Assembly (NCBI GenBank): GCA_019459085.1 | Contig: JAIBEW010000032.1 | Span: 1-64,000, forward strand | Length of the DNA stretch: 64,000 nt | Reading direction: 5' to 3' | From: Kaistella sp. | GTDB lineage: Bacteria > Bacteroidota > Bacteroidia > Flavobacteriales > Weeksellaceae | Part shown: piece by piece, positions 16,570-24,147 of the stretch | How the letters are laid out: the number at the start of each line of letters is the position of its first letter | How positions within the stretch are numbered: the first letter of the stretch is position 1 | Position numbers and translations under genes: made by a program | Notes under the pieces: generated by a model | What the model was told of the DNA's origin: nothing | The model's database searches: none | The model's input: the letters and a program-made list of their open reading frames with translations, nothing else

Positions 16570-17517
16570 CTAAAGGGCCTCATGGTTCCCCCGCATTTCC
16601 TGAAACAGACGATCTGCATTTTTCTTCGTAAAAAGTCCTGTCCCTTTCGCCATGGTCGTGGCTGTACCACAGGCGATTCCCTTCAGAAGGATTTCCCGGG
16701 CGTTTCCTCCGCTCACGAGAACCGAAACCATTCCGGCCACCATGCTGTCGCCGGCTCCAACGGTGCTTTGGACTTTTACAGGAGGCGCCGCGAGTTGGAT
16801 TTTTTCATTTTTCGAATATAAAACGGCTCCCTTCGAACCCAGAGATACCACAACAAGTTCCGCTTTACCTTTTGAAATCAGCTGTTGCGCTGCCTGCGCA
16901 ATATCGGTTTCATTGAGGCGATCTTTTCCTGCTAAAGCAGCCAGTTCCCCGATATTAGGTTTCACGAGGAATATTCCTTCTTCTACTGTCGCTTGAAGAG
17001 CTGCTCCAGACGTATCTACAATGACCTGACTGCCTTTCGACTTGCAGACCCTAATAATCTGACTCAAAAAGTCAGGGTCGGTTCCTGCCGGCAGACTGCC
17101 GCTGATCACTGTAAAATTGGGAAACGGCGCTTTCAAATTGAGAATTGACAAGATTTCCTTTTGTTCTTCGTCTGCAAGCATTTCCCCAGGAAATCCAAAC
17201 CGGTATTGTGTGTTATTGGAGGTATCCGTAACGGTGAAATTTTCGCGCGTTTCTGCCCGGACTTTTATTGGAAGAGTATGGATTCGCTCAGCATCCAGCA
17301 AAGATTCAAGCAGAGAGCCCGTTCTTCCACCGGAAGTAAACAAAGCCTCTGACGAACTCTCCAGTCTTTTTAAGGCTCTCGAAACATTGATGCCTCCGCC
17401 GCCAGCCTCATAAACAGGAGCATTACAGCGCAGTTTTTTTTCCGGAATAATATTTTCAACACTGCTGCTTTTATCAACGGATGGGTTCAGGGTTATGGTA
17501 AGAACAGATTTTTTCAT
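16570..17517 (-). CDS. pfkB: 6-phosphofructokinase II (PfkB, ribokinase family)
   Basis: 315 residues, close in layout to E. coli PfkB, which phosphorylates fructose 6-phosphate to fructose 1,6-bisphosphate with ATP. The opening LTITLNPSVD, then EKKLRCNAPVYEAGGGGINVSRAL, match the family's sugar-binding segment. VISGSLPAGTD and LVKPNIGELAAL are the middle motifs. QSTVGAGDSMVAGM is the ATP/catalytic signature with the GAGD aspartate. Tagatose-6-phosphate or 1-phosphofructokinase activity cannot be fully excluded. Its place between stress genes instead of a sugar operon is notable. The gene is 106 nt downstream of the REC-CRP gene on the same strand. Confidence 0.88.
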   Translation of the reverse strand: MKKSVLTITLNPSVDKSSSVENIIPEKKLRCNAPVYEAGGGGINVSRALKRLESSSEALFTSGGRTGSLLESLLDAERIHTLPIKVRAETRENFTVTDTSNNTQYRFGFPGEMLADEEQKEILSILNLKAPFPNFTVISGSLPAGTDPDFLSQIIRVCKSKGSQVIVDTSGAALQATVEEGIFLVKPNIGELAALAGKDRLNETDIAQAAQQLISKGKAELVVVSLGSKGAVLYSKNEKIQLAAPPVKVQSTVGAGDSMVAGMVSVLVSGGNAREILLKGIACGTATTMAKGTGLFTKKNADRLFQEMRGNHEAL

Positions 17518-17623
17518 AAACAGTTTTTTCTCATTCGAAAATGACTGGCAATTTGTATTCCAGAATGGTTAGTATAAAACCGTCAAAACAGAAAATAAAA
17601 AGAACAAAAAGACGAAAAGCCAA

Positions 17624-18667
17624 TCAGTTTTTCATTTTTTGAAGCCTTACAACATCCAGAATGATTATTTTACCGGCGGTGCGGTCGATTAAACCTTCCT
17701 CTTTAAAGTCACTCAGGATCCTGCTGACGGTTTCACTGGCCATTCCGGCCATGGCCGCCAGGTTTTCCCGGGAAACTTCAAAACTCGGGCTGTCAGGATT
17801 TCTGGAATGAAGCTTGAGCAGTACTTCTGCCATTCTTTTTCTGACGGAAAAATACGCCATTTGCAACAACTGCTCCTCGTAGTCGATGACGTGATGGGCC
17901 ATCATTTTTGTGAATTTTTCTGCAATCTCCGGGTAGTTTTTGAGCAGCCTTTCTATTTCCTCCTTCGGCACCGAGCGCACGGTACAGTCTTCCAGAACCT
18001 CTGCAGTTTCTTTGTATTCGTTTCCTGCAATCAGCGATGATACACCGAAATAATCGTCCGGCCCAAATACCCCGGTCATCAGTTCTTTACCGTCCGCCGT
18101 CATTTTTGCAGTCTTTACCGAACCGGAAAGGATGAGATATACCGCATTTGCAGAGTCTCCTTCATAATAAATAATCTGCTTTTTCCTGAAGGATTTTATT
18201 TTCCTTTCCTCAAAGGTTTTCTGCAATGCTTCGAGCCCGTCTGTAATGTCGTGTTGCGTCGTCAGACCGCTGCCATACAGGGTTTTTTGCCGCTCTGCCT
18301 TTTTGAGCCGGCTTTCAATAGCGCTGAGCAGTTCCAGATCGTTAAAGGGTTTCGTGAGATAATCGTCTGCGCCCATCTCGATTCCTCTCCGAACTTCCGC
18401 ACGGTCAGTTTTTGCGGAAATAAAAATAAACGGAATCAGCGCGGTGTCTTCTCTTTTGCTCAGAAGGTGCAGTACGCCGTAACCGTCGAGTTCCGGCATC
18501 ATAATGTCGCAAAGGATGAGATCCGGGATTTGTTTGATGGCCAGTTCCACCCCTTTTTTACCGTCGGAGGCCTGAAATACTTTGTACTCGGCCAACTCCA
18601 GAATTTCTGAAGTGCTTTCGCGGATATCGTCGTGATCGTCGATAATCAGGATACGTATTTGTTTCAT
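17624..18667 (-). CDS. Receiver-CRP/FNR fusion transcription regulator
   Basis: 347 residues. Residues 1-120 are a receiver domain with acidic residues at 10-11 (IIDD), phospho-acceptor Asp54 (LILCDIMMPELDG) and Lys106 (DYLTKPFND). A linker leads to a cyclic-nucleotide-binding-type beta barrel (about 150-260, IIYYEGDSANAVYLILSGSVK). A Crp-type winged helix follows (about 270-335), with recognition helix MASETVSRILSDF. The ETVSR pattern resembles FNR/FixK proteins that read TTGAT half-sites. No cluster of cysteines is present, so it is not an Fe-S O2 sensor by itself. It starts 3 nt after the PAS kinase gene, its likely partner. Output would be direct transcription control on phosphorylation. 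Confidence 0.92.
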   Translation of the reverse strand: MKQIRILIIDDHDDIRESTSEILELAEYKVFQASDGKKGVELAIKQIPDLILCDIMMPELDGYGVLHLLSKREDTALIPFIFISAKTDRAEVRRGIEMGADDYLTKPFNDLELLSAIESRLKKAERQKTLYGSGLTTQHDITDGLEALQKTFEERKIKSFRKKQIIYYEGDSANAVYLILSGSVKTAKMTADGKELMTGVFGPDDYFGVSSLIAGNEYKETAEVLEDCTVRSVPKEEIERLLKNYPEIAEKFTKMMAHHVIDYEEQLLQMAYFSVRKRMAEVLLKLHSRNPDSPSFEVSRENLAAMAGMASETVSRILSDFKEEGLIDRTAGKIIILDVVRLQKMKN

Positions 18668-18670
18668 GGG

Positions 18671-19870
18671 TCATGAGTTTTCAGTTTTTGTTGGAAAGGT
18701 CAGGACAAACCGGGTGCCGCGCTGCGGATGGCTTTCAAAATGAACAGTACCGTCCATTAGGTTTACATAACGCAGGACAATATTGAGTCCGAGGCCGGTT
18801 CCCGAGATATTTCCGGTATTGTGCGCCCGGAAAAAAGGCTGGAAAAGGGCCCCCTGATCTTCTTCCGGAATCCCGATACCGTTGTCTTTTACGGTGAAAA
18901 TGTAATGCTCCTCATTAATTTCAGTCGAAAATTCAATTAAGGTATGTTCTCCTGAATATTTAATGGCATTGCTGATGAGGTTGATCAGACAGTTCCGCAA
19001 AAGGTTCTGGTCAAGGTTGATCTCACTTTCGGAACCCGTATGCTGGTAAATAATCATTTGGTCCTCTTTCGTGATAAGCTGCATTTCCTCCGTAAGTTCT
19101 TCCGAAAACGGCACAACATCGAAGGTCTGGTAATTTGGCCGGACAACCCCGGCCTCCAGCTTTTCCAAAGACAGAAAATCGTTGAGAATGGCAGTAAGGC
19201 TGCCGATGGCATTTTTGATTTTATGAAGATGTTTGTTGATGGGCGCCGGATCCTGCAGTTCCAGATATTTTTCAATCAGTACAACCGAGAGCTGCATTGA
19301 ACTCAGCGGGGTCCTGAATTCATGGGAAGCCATGGAAACGAAACGGCTTTTCATCCGGTTCAGTTCCCGTTCTTTTTCCAGAGATACGCTGGCCTCTTCC
19401 TTGGCTTCGGCCAGTTCAGTGAGCATTTGCTGAAGCGATAGCGTGCGGTTTTCAACAAGCCCTTCCAGCTCCGACGTGTACTTTTTTAGAAGTTCTTCTG
19501 CTTCTTTTTCTTTCGAAAGGTCATGTACAAAGCCGGTATAAATGATTCGGTCCTCATACTGTACCTCGCTTACGGCAAGCCTGAATGGAAACTGGGTGCC
19601 GTCTTTTCTTAATCCTTTTACTTCCCGGCCTTTGCCGATGATTTTTTTCTGGCCTGTAGTCTGGTAATGAAGGAGGTAACCGTCGTGTTTACTTTTGTCT
19701 GGCTCCGGCATTAACATCGAAATATTTTTACCGGTAAGTTCATCTTCCTGATAACCGAATATCTTCAGAGCAGACGGGTTCAGGCTTTCAATTTTGCCGG
19801 TAGTATCAATGGTAATAATACCATCCATCGCGGTTTCAATAATGGCACGTAAAAGTTTGGCGCTTTCCAT
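18671..19870 (-). CDS. FixL-like PAS sensor histidine kinase, probable haem O2 sensor
   Basis: 399 residues, soluble. The PAS domain (about 5-120) closely follows FixL: LMPEPDKSKHDGYL, TTGQKKIIGKGREV, then RKDGTQFPFRLAVSEV and YTGFVHDLS. From memory of the B. japonicum FixL sequence, His62 aligns with the haem ligand His200 and Arg82 with Arg220, which contacts bound O2. The residue matching Arg206 is His68. A coiled coil (125-175) leads to the HisKA domain with His183 (ASHEFRTPLSS). The ATPase domain has LINLISNAIKYS, DNGIGIP and GTGLGLNIV. It probably changes kinase activity with oxygen. Haem binding is inferred from the motif, not shown. Its partner is the adjoining REC-CRP protein. Confidence 0.88.
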   Translation of the reverse strand: MESAKLLRAIIETAMDGIITIDTTGKIESLNPSALKIFGYQEDELTGKNISMLMPEPDKSKHDGYLLHYQTTGQKKIIGKGREVKGLRKDGTQFPFRLAVSEVQYEDRIIYTGFVHDLSKEKEAEELLKKYTSELEGLVENRTLSLQQMLTELAEAKEEASVSLEKERELNRMKSRFVSMASHEFRTPLSSMQLSVVLIEKYLELQDPAPINKHLHKIKNAIGSLTAILNDFLSLEKLEAGVVRPNYQTFDVVPFSEELTEEMQLITKEDQMIIYQHTGSESEINLDQNLLRNCLINLISNAIKYSGEHTLIEFSTEINEEHYIFTVKDNGIGIPEEDQGALFQPFFRAHNTGNISGTGLGLNIVLRYVNLMDGTVHFESHPQRGTRFVLTFPTKTENS

Positions 19871-19986
19871 ATAAAACTGTTAACGGAACTCACCACTAAA
19901 GATATGAATTTTTTGAAGATATATACGGATAAGAAAAAATACAAAGTTTTTAAAACAATCCTGGTTTATAAGTTATAATGGAATCA

Positions 19987-20859
19987 TCAGAAGTTAATAT
20001 GACTTCCTTCGGGAATGATGAGCAGCGGAAGTTCCGGATGCAGCGCCTGTCGGGAGGCGTGGCTGCCGGGAGTCAGCCGCTCGAAAAAACTGCGGTGATG
20101 ATGTCCCATCACAAGCATATCAATGTCTTTACCTTTCAGAAGATCCAATCCGGTGTCGATATTGTCGCTTTCAATATAACGGTACGATACTTTATGGTAA
20201 AGGGGTTGCAGGAAAAGATTTTTTTTATCATTATAAGCCTCCTCATCAATAAGGTCGCTGAAATCGGTGATGTGGGTGATAAGAAGTTCAGCATTGAAAT
20301 AATGGGCAAATTTAATGAGCCATTGGGCTGTTTTGATGTCTTTTTTATTCAGATCGGTCGCGAAAGCAATTTTTTTCAACTGGTGAAACCGGCGTCCCGC
20401 CGGGATAAAAAGCAGTGGATGTTTTGCAGCATCAATCATTTTAACGCTGTTGCTGCCGAGAATAAACCGCTCCAGTGCCCCCTCTCCAGTCAGTGCCATG
20501 ACGATGAGAAGTGCTTTGGTTTTCGTAGCGGCTGCGGTAATCACCTCCACGGGATCGCCTTTTTCTAACGTATAAGATACTGACGGGTGGAAAGTGGAAG
20601 AATCATCGTCCGTTAAAACATTTTCTTTCTCTTCCAGGTCCCGTACAAGCTTTTCGAGGGCTTTACCATTTTCTTTCTCAAGATCAGGCTGCTCATAAAG
20701 TGCCCAGGATACCTGTCCAAGCAGAGGGCTTTCCGCAGGAACAGAATAAGCATGACATAATTCAACATCGGCTTCAAGAGCAATGGCCAGGTTCAGTGCG
20801 TAATAGGCTGCATTTTTGGATGGTTTCGAAAAATCGGTAGCAGCAAGGATGGTTCTCAT
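19987..20859 (-). CDS. Tandem universal stress protein
   Basis: 290 residues made of two Usp domains. The first (1-155) opens with MRTILAATDFSKPSKNA and closes with an IVMALTGEGALERFILGSNSVKMI segment resembling the G-2x-G-9x-G-S nucleotide loop (GxxGxxxxxxxGSxS). The second (155-290) opens with KKIAFATDLNKKD and ends LVMGHHHRSFFERLTPGSHA, a degenerate version. Such proteins bind ATP or act in stress signalling and are often induced by low oxygen. The gene starts 11 nt after the L,D-transpeptidase gene and is probably cotranscribed with it. It lies next to the PAS kinase gene in the same direction. Confidence 0.9.
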   Translation of the reverse strand: MRTILAATDFSKPSKNAAYYALNLAIALEADVELCHAYSVPAESPLLGQVSWALYEQPDLEKENGKALEKLVRDLEEKENVLTDDDSSTFHPSVSYTLEKGDPVEVITAAATKTKALLIVMALTGEGALERFILGSNSVKMIDAAKHPLLFIPAGRRFHQLKKIAFATDLNKKDIKTAQWLIKFAHYFNAELLITHITDFSDLIDEEAYNDKKNLFLQPLYHKVSYRYIESDNIDTGLDLLKGKDIDMLVMGHHHRSFFERLTPGSHASRQALHPELPLLIIPEGSHINF

Positions 20860-20870
20860 GATAATAGTAT

Positions 20871-22232
20871 TTATAATGTTTCGGTATTAAATTGGGCTTC
20901 CAGACCGGCATCAAGATGATAGATATCCTCGTAAAACGTAGGCGTTCCCTCCTGGATGACGAACGTGAGATAAGTGATAATGATCGGAAGAGGTCTCTTT
21001 AAAGCAAAGTCTTTTCGGATATAGTAAGTGGCAGCATCTTCCAAATCAGGGATCTGTTCCACAGCGCCGTCTTCTCTGAGCAGGAGCTTGGCCAGTTCCT
21101 GTGCACGTTCTAACCGGATGCAGCCGTGGCTGAAAGCCCTTTCCGACTGGTCAAACAGCGCTTTTGTGGGAGTATCGTGCAGATAAACGCTATACGGGTT
21201 GGAAAATCTGAAAACTACCGCCCCGAGCGAATTGTGAGGCCCTGAAGATTGCCTGATGGAATACTTATGAGGATTTCTGCGGATTTCTTTGAGTGCAGTT
21301 GCGTGGATTTTTACCGCCTGTCCTTTCCTGTTGTATACGGTATAATGATGGTCTGCCAGATAGCGCCTGTTTCGAATAATATTCGGCAGAATTTCCCGGG
21401 TAAAGATGCTTTGTGGAACGATCCATTCGGGTGCGGTGGTAAAATATCCGACAGTGCTTTTTAGAACCGGGGTAGGACTTGCAGGTTTTCCCACAATGAT
21501 TTTGAAATGCTGTATCTGTTCATTCTGATGAAATGCAAGCATAAACGAAGGGATATTGATGTGAAGATAGGTTGGGCTGTCTGTACTGGTCCATCGCAAA
21601 CGTTCCATATTGATCACGGTTTTTTTGATGGCCTGCTCAGTCAGCGTTGGTTCACCGTACGTATAAAATCGGGTTAAATAATTTTGATATTCGCGGTACG
21701 CCCTCATTTTTGGTCCTGTTTCCAGAATCGCGGCCCGGAAATCTACTTGCATGTAAGCAGACAGGAGTATTTCATCGGCGAGGAATCCGTCAGCAGCGCT
21801 GCTATCAAGTTCAGATGCAGGATAAAATGGATTGAATTTTCCGAAATGAAGATGATTCATAAAGGTAATGACCGCATCGGTAATCATGATATCGAACTGC
21901 GCATTTTCGCGCGGGTCTGCAAGAGAATCCATCACCGCTTGTAAGGTTTCGGAGGATAGGTATTTAGGGTGATAATCCGCGAAGTTCAGGCCGAACTGTG
22001 GGGCGCAGTTCATCAGAAGCATGGCAGTCCAGAGCTGATCGGTGTTTCCTGAGGGGTTCGCCCATGCATAAGTGTACTCGTTTTCACTGTAAAACCGCGA
22101 TACCGATTTCGGATAATGAAGTTGCTGACGCAGATTCGTGGAATCACTGAGAAAATGCATGATATCCCTGTTTTGCCCCTGCAGAAGGATAAAGCTGGAG
22201 AAAATAAACAGGAAATTCAAAACAGTTTTCAT
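20871..22232 (-). CDS. Periplasmic L,D-transpeptidase (YkuD domain, YcbB-like)
   Basis: The ORF opens at 22313, but ATG 22232 gives a signal peptide (MKTVLNFLFIFSSFILLQGQ) and 453 residues. A scaffold or peptidoglycan-binding region (about 25-230) precedes the YkuD catalytic domain (about 245-400). The catalytic signature is SERAFSHGCIRLERA with the nucleophile Cys, and upstream HDTPTKALF carries the conserved His. The enzyme forms 3-3 cross-links in peptidoglycan or attaches proteins to it. It is the first gene of a pair with the universal stress protein and is divergent from the lipoprotein gene at 22478. Its presence hints at wall remodelling under stress, which is inference. Confidence 0.88.
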   Translation of the reverse strand: MKTVLNFLFIFSSFILLQGQNRDIMHFLSDSTNLRQQLHYPKSVSRFYSENEYTYAWANPSGNTDQLWTAMLLMNCAPQFGLNFADYHPKYLSSETLQAVMDSLADPRENAQFDIMITDAVITFMNHLHFGKFNPFYPASELDSSAADGFLADEILLSAYMQVDFRAAILETGPKMRAYREYQNYLTRFYTYGEPTLTEQAIKKTVINMERLRWTSTDSPTYLHINIPSFMLAFHQNEQIQHFKIIVGKPASPTPVLKSTVGYFTTAPEWIVPQSIFTREILPNIIRNRRYLADHHYTVYNRKGQAVKIHATALKEIRRNPHKYSIRQSSGPHNSLGAVVFRFSNPYSVYLHDTPTKALFDQSERAFSHGCIRLERAQELAKLLLREDGAVEQIPDLEDAATYYIRKDFALKRPLPIIITYLTFVIQEGTPTFYEDIYHLDAGLEAQFNTETL

Positions 22233-22477
22233 GATCGGGATTTTGTTTTGGTAAAGGTCTGCATTGGAGCGGTCAGAAATAATGATACCGGTCATGTAAA
22301 TTAATGATGGCAATGTTTAACCCAGAAAGCACTTTAAAATCATAGAAAATATCGCATTACGCATGTATCGAGGTGGTCTGATGCAGATCATGCTTCGGGA
22401 TGACAGCCGTCACCGGTTTTGTGCTCCGGTTTCCTGAACTTTGAACAAGTCCATTTTAGATAACTAAAATTAACACG

Positions 22478-23095
22478 ATGAAAACACTGAACTTCAGACT
22501 CCTGCTCATTCTTTTAATGCTATTTCTGAATTCCTGCACGTCCACGCAGATCGTCAGCAGTTGGCGGGATCCCGACAGCCATCTTCATTCCGGGGATTGG
22601 AAGAAAGTGCTGGTATTGGCCTTGCTTCGAAACGAAACCGACCGCCGCCGCACCGAAGACGAAATGGTAAAATACCTGCAGGGAAAAGGGGTAACTTCCT
22701 ACAGCTACCTCGGCGAAAGTTTTAATATTAAAAATGAGGAAGTTCTGCGGAGCAGATTAAAAAACGACGGTTTTGATGCTGCCGTAACAATGCGTTTGAT
22801 TGATATAGACAGAGAAAAAATCTTCATACCTGGTCAACAATACAACTATCCGGTATACTACGATAACTTCAGCAGATACTATCACAGAAACTGGCCTTAT
22901 TACAATACCCCCGGATATTATACTGAAACAAAGAAGTTCATTATCGAAACCGTCATCTATTCGATTCCCGGCGATAAAATAATCTGGTCCGGTGTTACCG
23001 AAACCTACGATCCGGCAGGATCAGAAAAGTTAACCGCTGAAATTGCCGGCACCATTCGCCAAAAAATGCTGCAGGAAGGCTTCATTGAAAAATAA
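22478..23095 (+). CDS. Lipoprotein, DUF4136-like
   Basis: 205 residues. The lipoprotein signal MKTLNFRLLLILLMLFLNSC gives a lipidated Cys20. The mature part opens TSTQIVSSWRDPD and continues with a Rossmann-like or ABC-export-assembly-like fold (KKVLVLALLRNETDRRRTEDEM, FDAAVTMRLIDIDRE). A Tyr/Pro-rich insert (YNYPVYYDNFSRYYHRNWPYY in part) sits in the middle. The C-terminal FIIETVIYSIPGDKIIWSG strand pair is typical of DUF4136. Function is unknown. It is the first gene of a probable three-gene operon with GH130 (14 nt gap) and GT4. It should sit in the periplasm, apart from the cytoplasmic enzymes that follow. Confidence 0.75.
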   Translation: MKTLNFRLLLILLMLFLNSCTSTQIVSSWRDPDSHLHSGDWKKVLVLALLRNETDRRRTEDEMVKYLQGKGVTSYSYLGESFNIKNEEVLRSRLKNDGFDAAVTMRLIDIDREKIFIPGQQYNYPVYYDNFSRYYHRNWPYYNTPGYYTETKKFIIETVIYSIPGDKIIWSGVTETYDPAGSEKLTAEIAGTIRQKMLQEGFIEK

Positions 23096-23109
23096 TTGTA
23101 AAAAAAGCC

Positions 23110-24147
23110 ATGGTCCGTGTAAAAAGAGAAGGCATTATCCTCGAAAAAACCGCTTTGGGTTTTGAATGCTCAGGAGTTTTGAATCCCGCCGTCTTAAGCG
23201 AAGAGGGTTTGGTTCATATGTTTTATAGGGCCCTCGGAAAAGACAATTACTCAAGTATTGGGTATTGCAGGATAAAGGATCAGTTAAAAGTGGAGAGCCG
23301 CATGGAAATTCCGCTTCTTTACCCTCAGTACGAATACGAGAAAAAGGGCATCGAAGATCCGCGCATTGTTAAAATAGAGGATACTTATTACCTGACGTAC
23401 ACGGCCTTCGACGGCGTAAATGCGATGGGTGCACTGGCGACCTCAAAAGATTTGGTCACCTGGGAAAAAAGAGGTCTCATCGTTCCTCAATATTCCTACG
23501 AAGAATTCAAACATCTGGCGGAGTCAAGAGGGGAACTGAATGAAAAATATTTCCGCTTCAACGGACAGTATATCGTTCCTAAAAAAGACCGCAAAAAAGT
23601 TCTGCTTTGGGACAAAAATATATTGCTCTTTCCACGGCGTATTAACGGAAGATTGTATTTTTTGCACCGGATAAAACCGGATATTCAGGTTGTTACAGTA
23701 CAGGATCTCAGTGAACTGACGCACAGTTTTTGGGATACATTCCTGCTTACATTCAGCGATCATATCCTGATTTCACCGAAATATGACCATGAAGTCAGTT
23801 ATCTCGGTGGTGGCTGTCCGCCCATAGAAACGGAAGCTGGTTGGCTGCTGATTTACCATGGCGTTCACGACACTGTGGAAGGATATGTCTACTGTGTTTG
23901 TGCAGCCTTGCTGGATCTGGAGGATCCGACGCATGAAATAGCCCGCTTGCCGTATCCGCTCTTCAGTCCTGAATTTAATTATGAGCAGCATGGATTGGTG
24001 AATAATGTATGTTTTCCCACCGGAACAGCAATCAGTGACGATACCTTGTATATCTACTACGGAGCTGCAGACGAACATATTGCCTGTGCCTCACTAGATC
24101 TTTCGGAATTATTAAATGAATTGGACGCTTTAAAACTAATGCAATGA
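23110..24147 (+). CDS. GH130 family beta-mannoside phosphorylase or hydrolase
   Basis: 345 residues, no signal peptide, so cytoplasmic. The five-bladed propeller family is shown by ECSGVLNPAVL, HMFYRAL, YEKKGIEDPRIV (the conserved Asp of the active site) and YYLTYTAFDGVNAMGALATSKDL. The late YLGGGCPPIETEAGWLLIYHG block also fits. GH130 enzymes phosphorolyse beta-1,4- or beta-1,2-linked mannosides, and some are hydrolases. The precise substrate cannot be read here. The stop overlaps the start of the glycosyltransferase gene (ATGA), so the two are translationally coupled and probably act on the same glycan. Confidence 0.88.
   Translation: MVRVKREGIILEKTALGFECSGVLNPAVLSEEGLVHMFYRALGKDNYSSIGYCRIKDQLKVESRMEIPLLYPQYEYEKKGIEDPRIVKIEDTYYLTYTAFDGVNAMGALATSKDLVTWEKRGLIVPQYSYEEFKHLAESRGELNEKYFRFNGQYIVPKKDRKKVLLWDKNILLFPRRINGRLYFLHRIKPDIQVVTVQDLSELTHSFWDTFLLTFSDHILISPKYDHEVSYLGGGCPPIETEAGWLLIYHGVHDTVEGYVYCVCAALLDLEDPTHEIARLPYPLFSPEFNYEQHGLVNNVCFPTGTAISDDTLYIYYGAADEHIACASLDLSELLNELDALKLMQ

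Noticed and set aside
17624-18667. FNR-type Fe-S oxygen sensing by the REC-CRP protein
   Set aside because: The CRP-like part lacks the clustered cysteines needed for a 4Fe-4S site.
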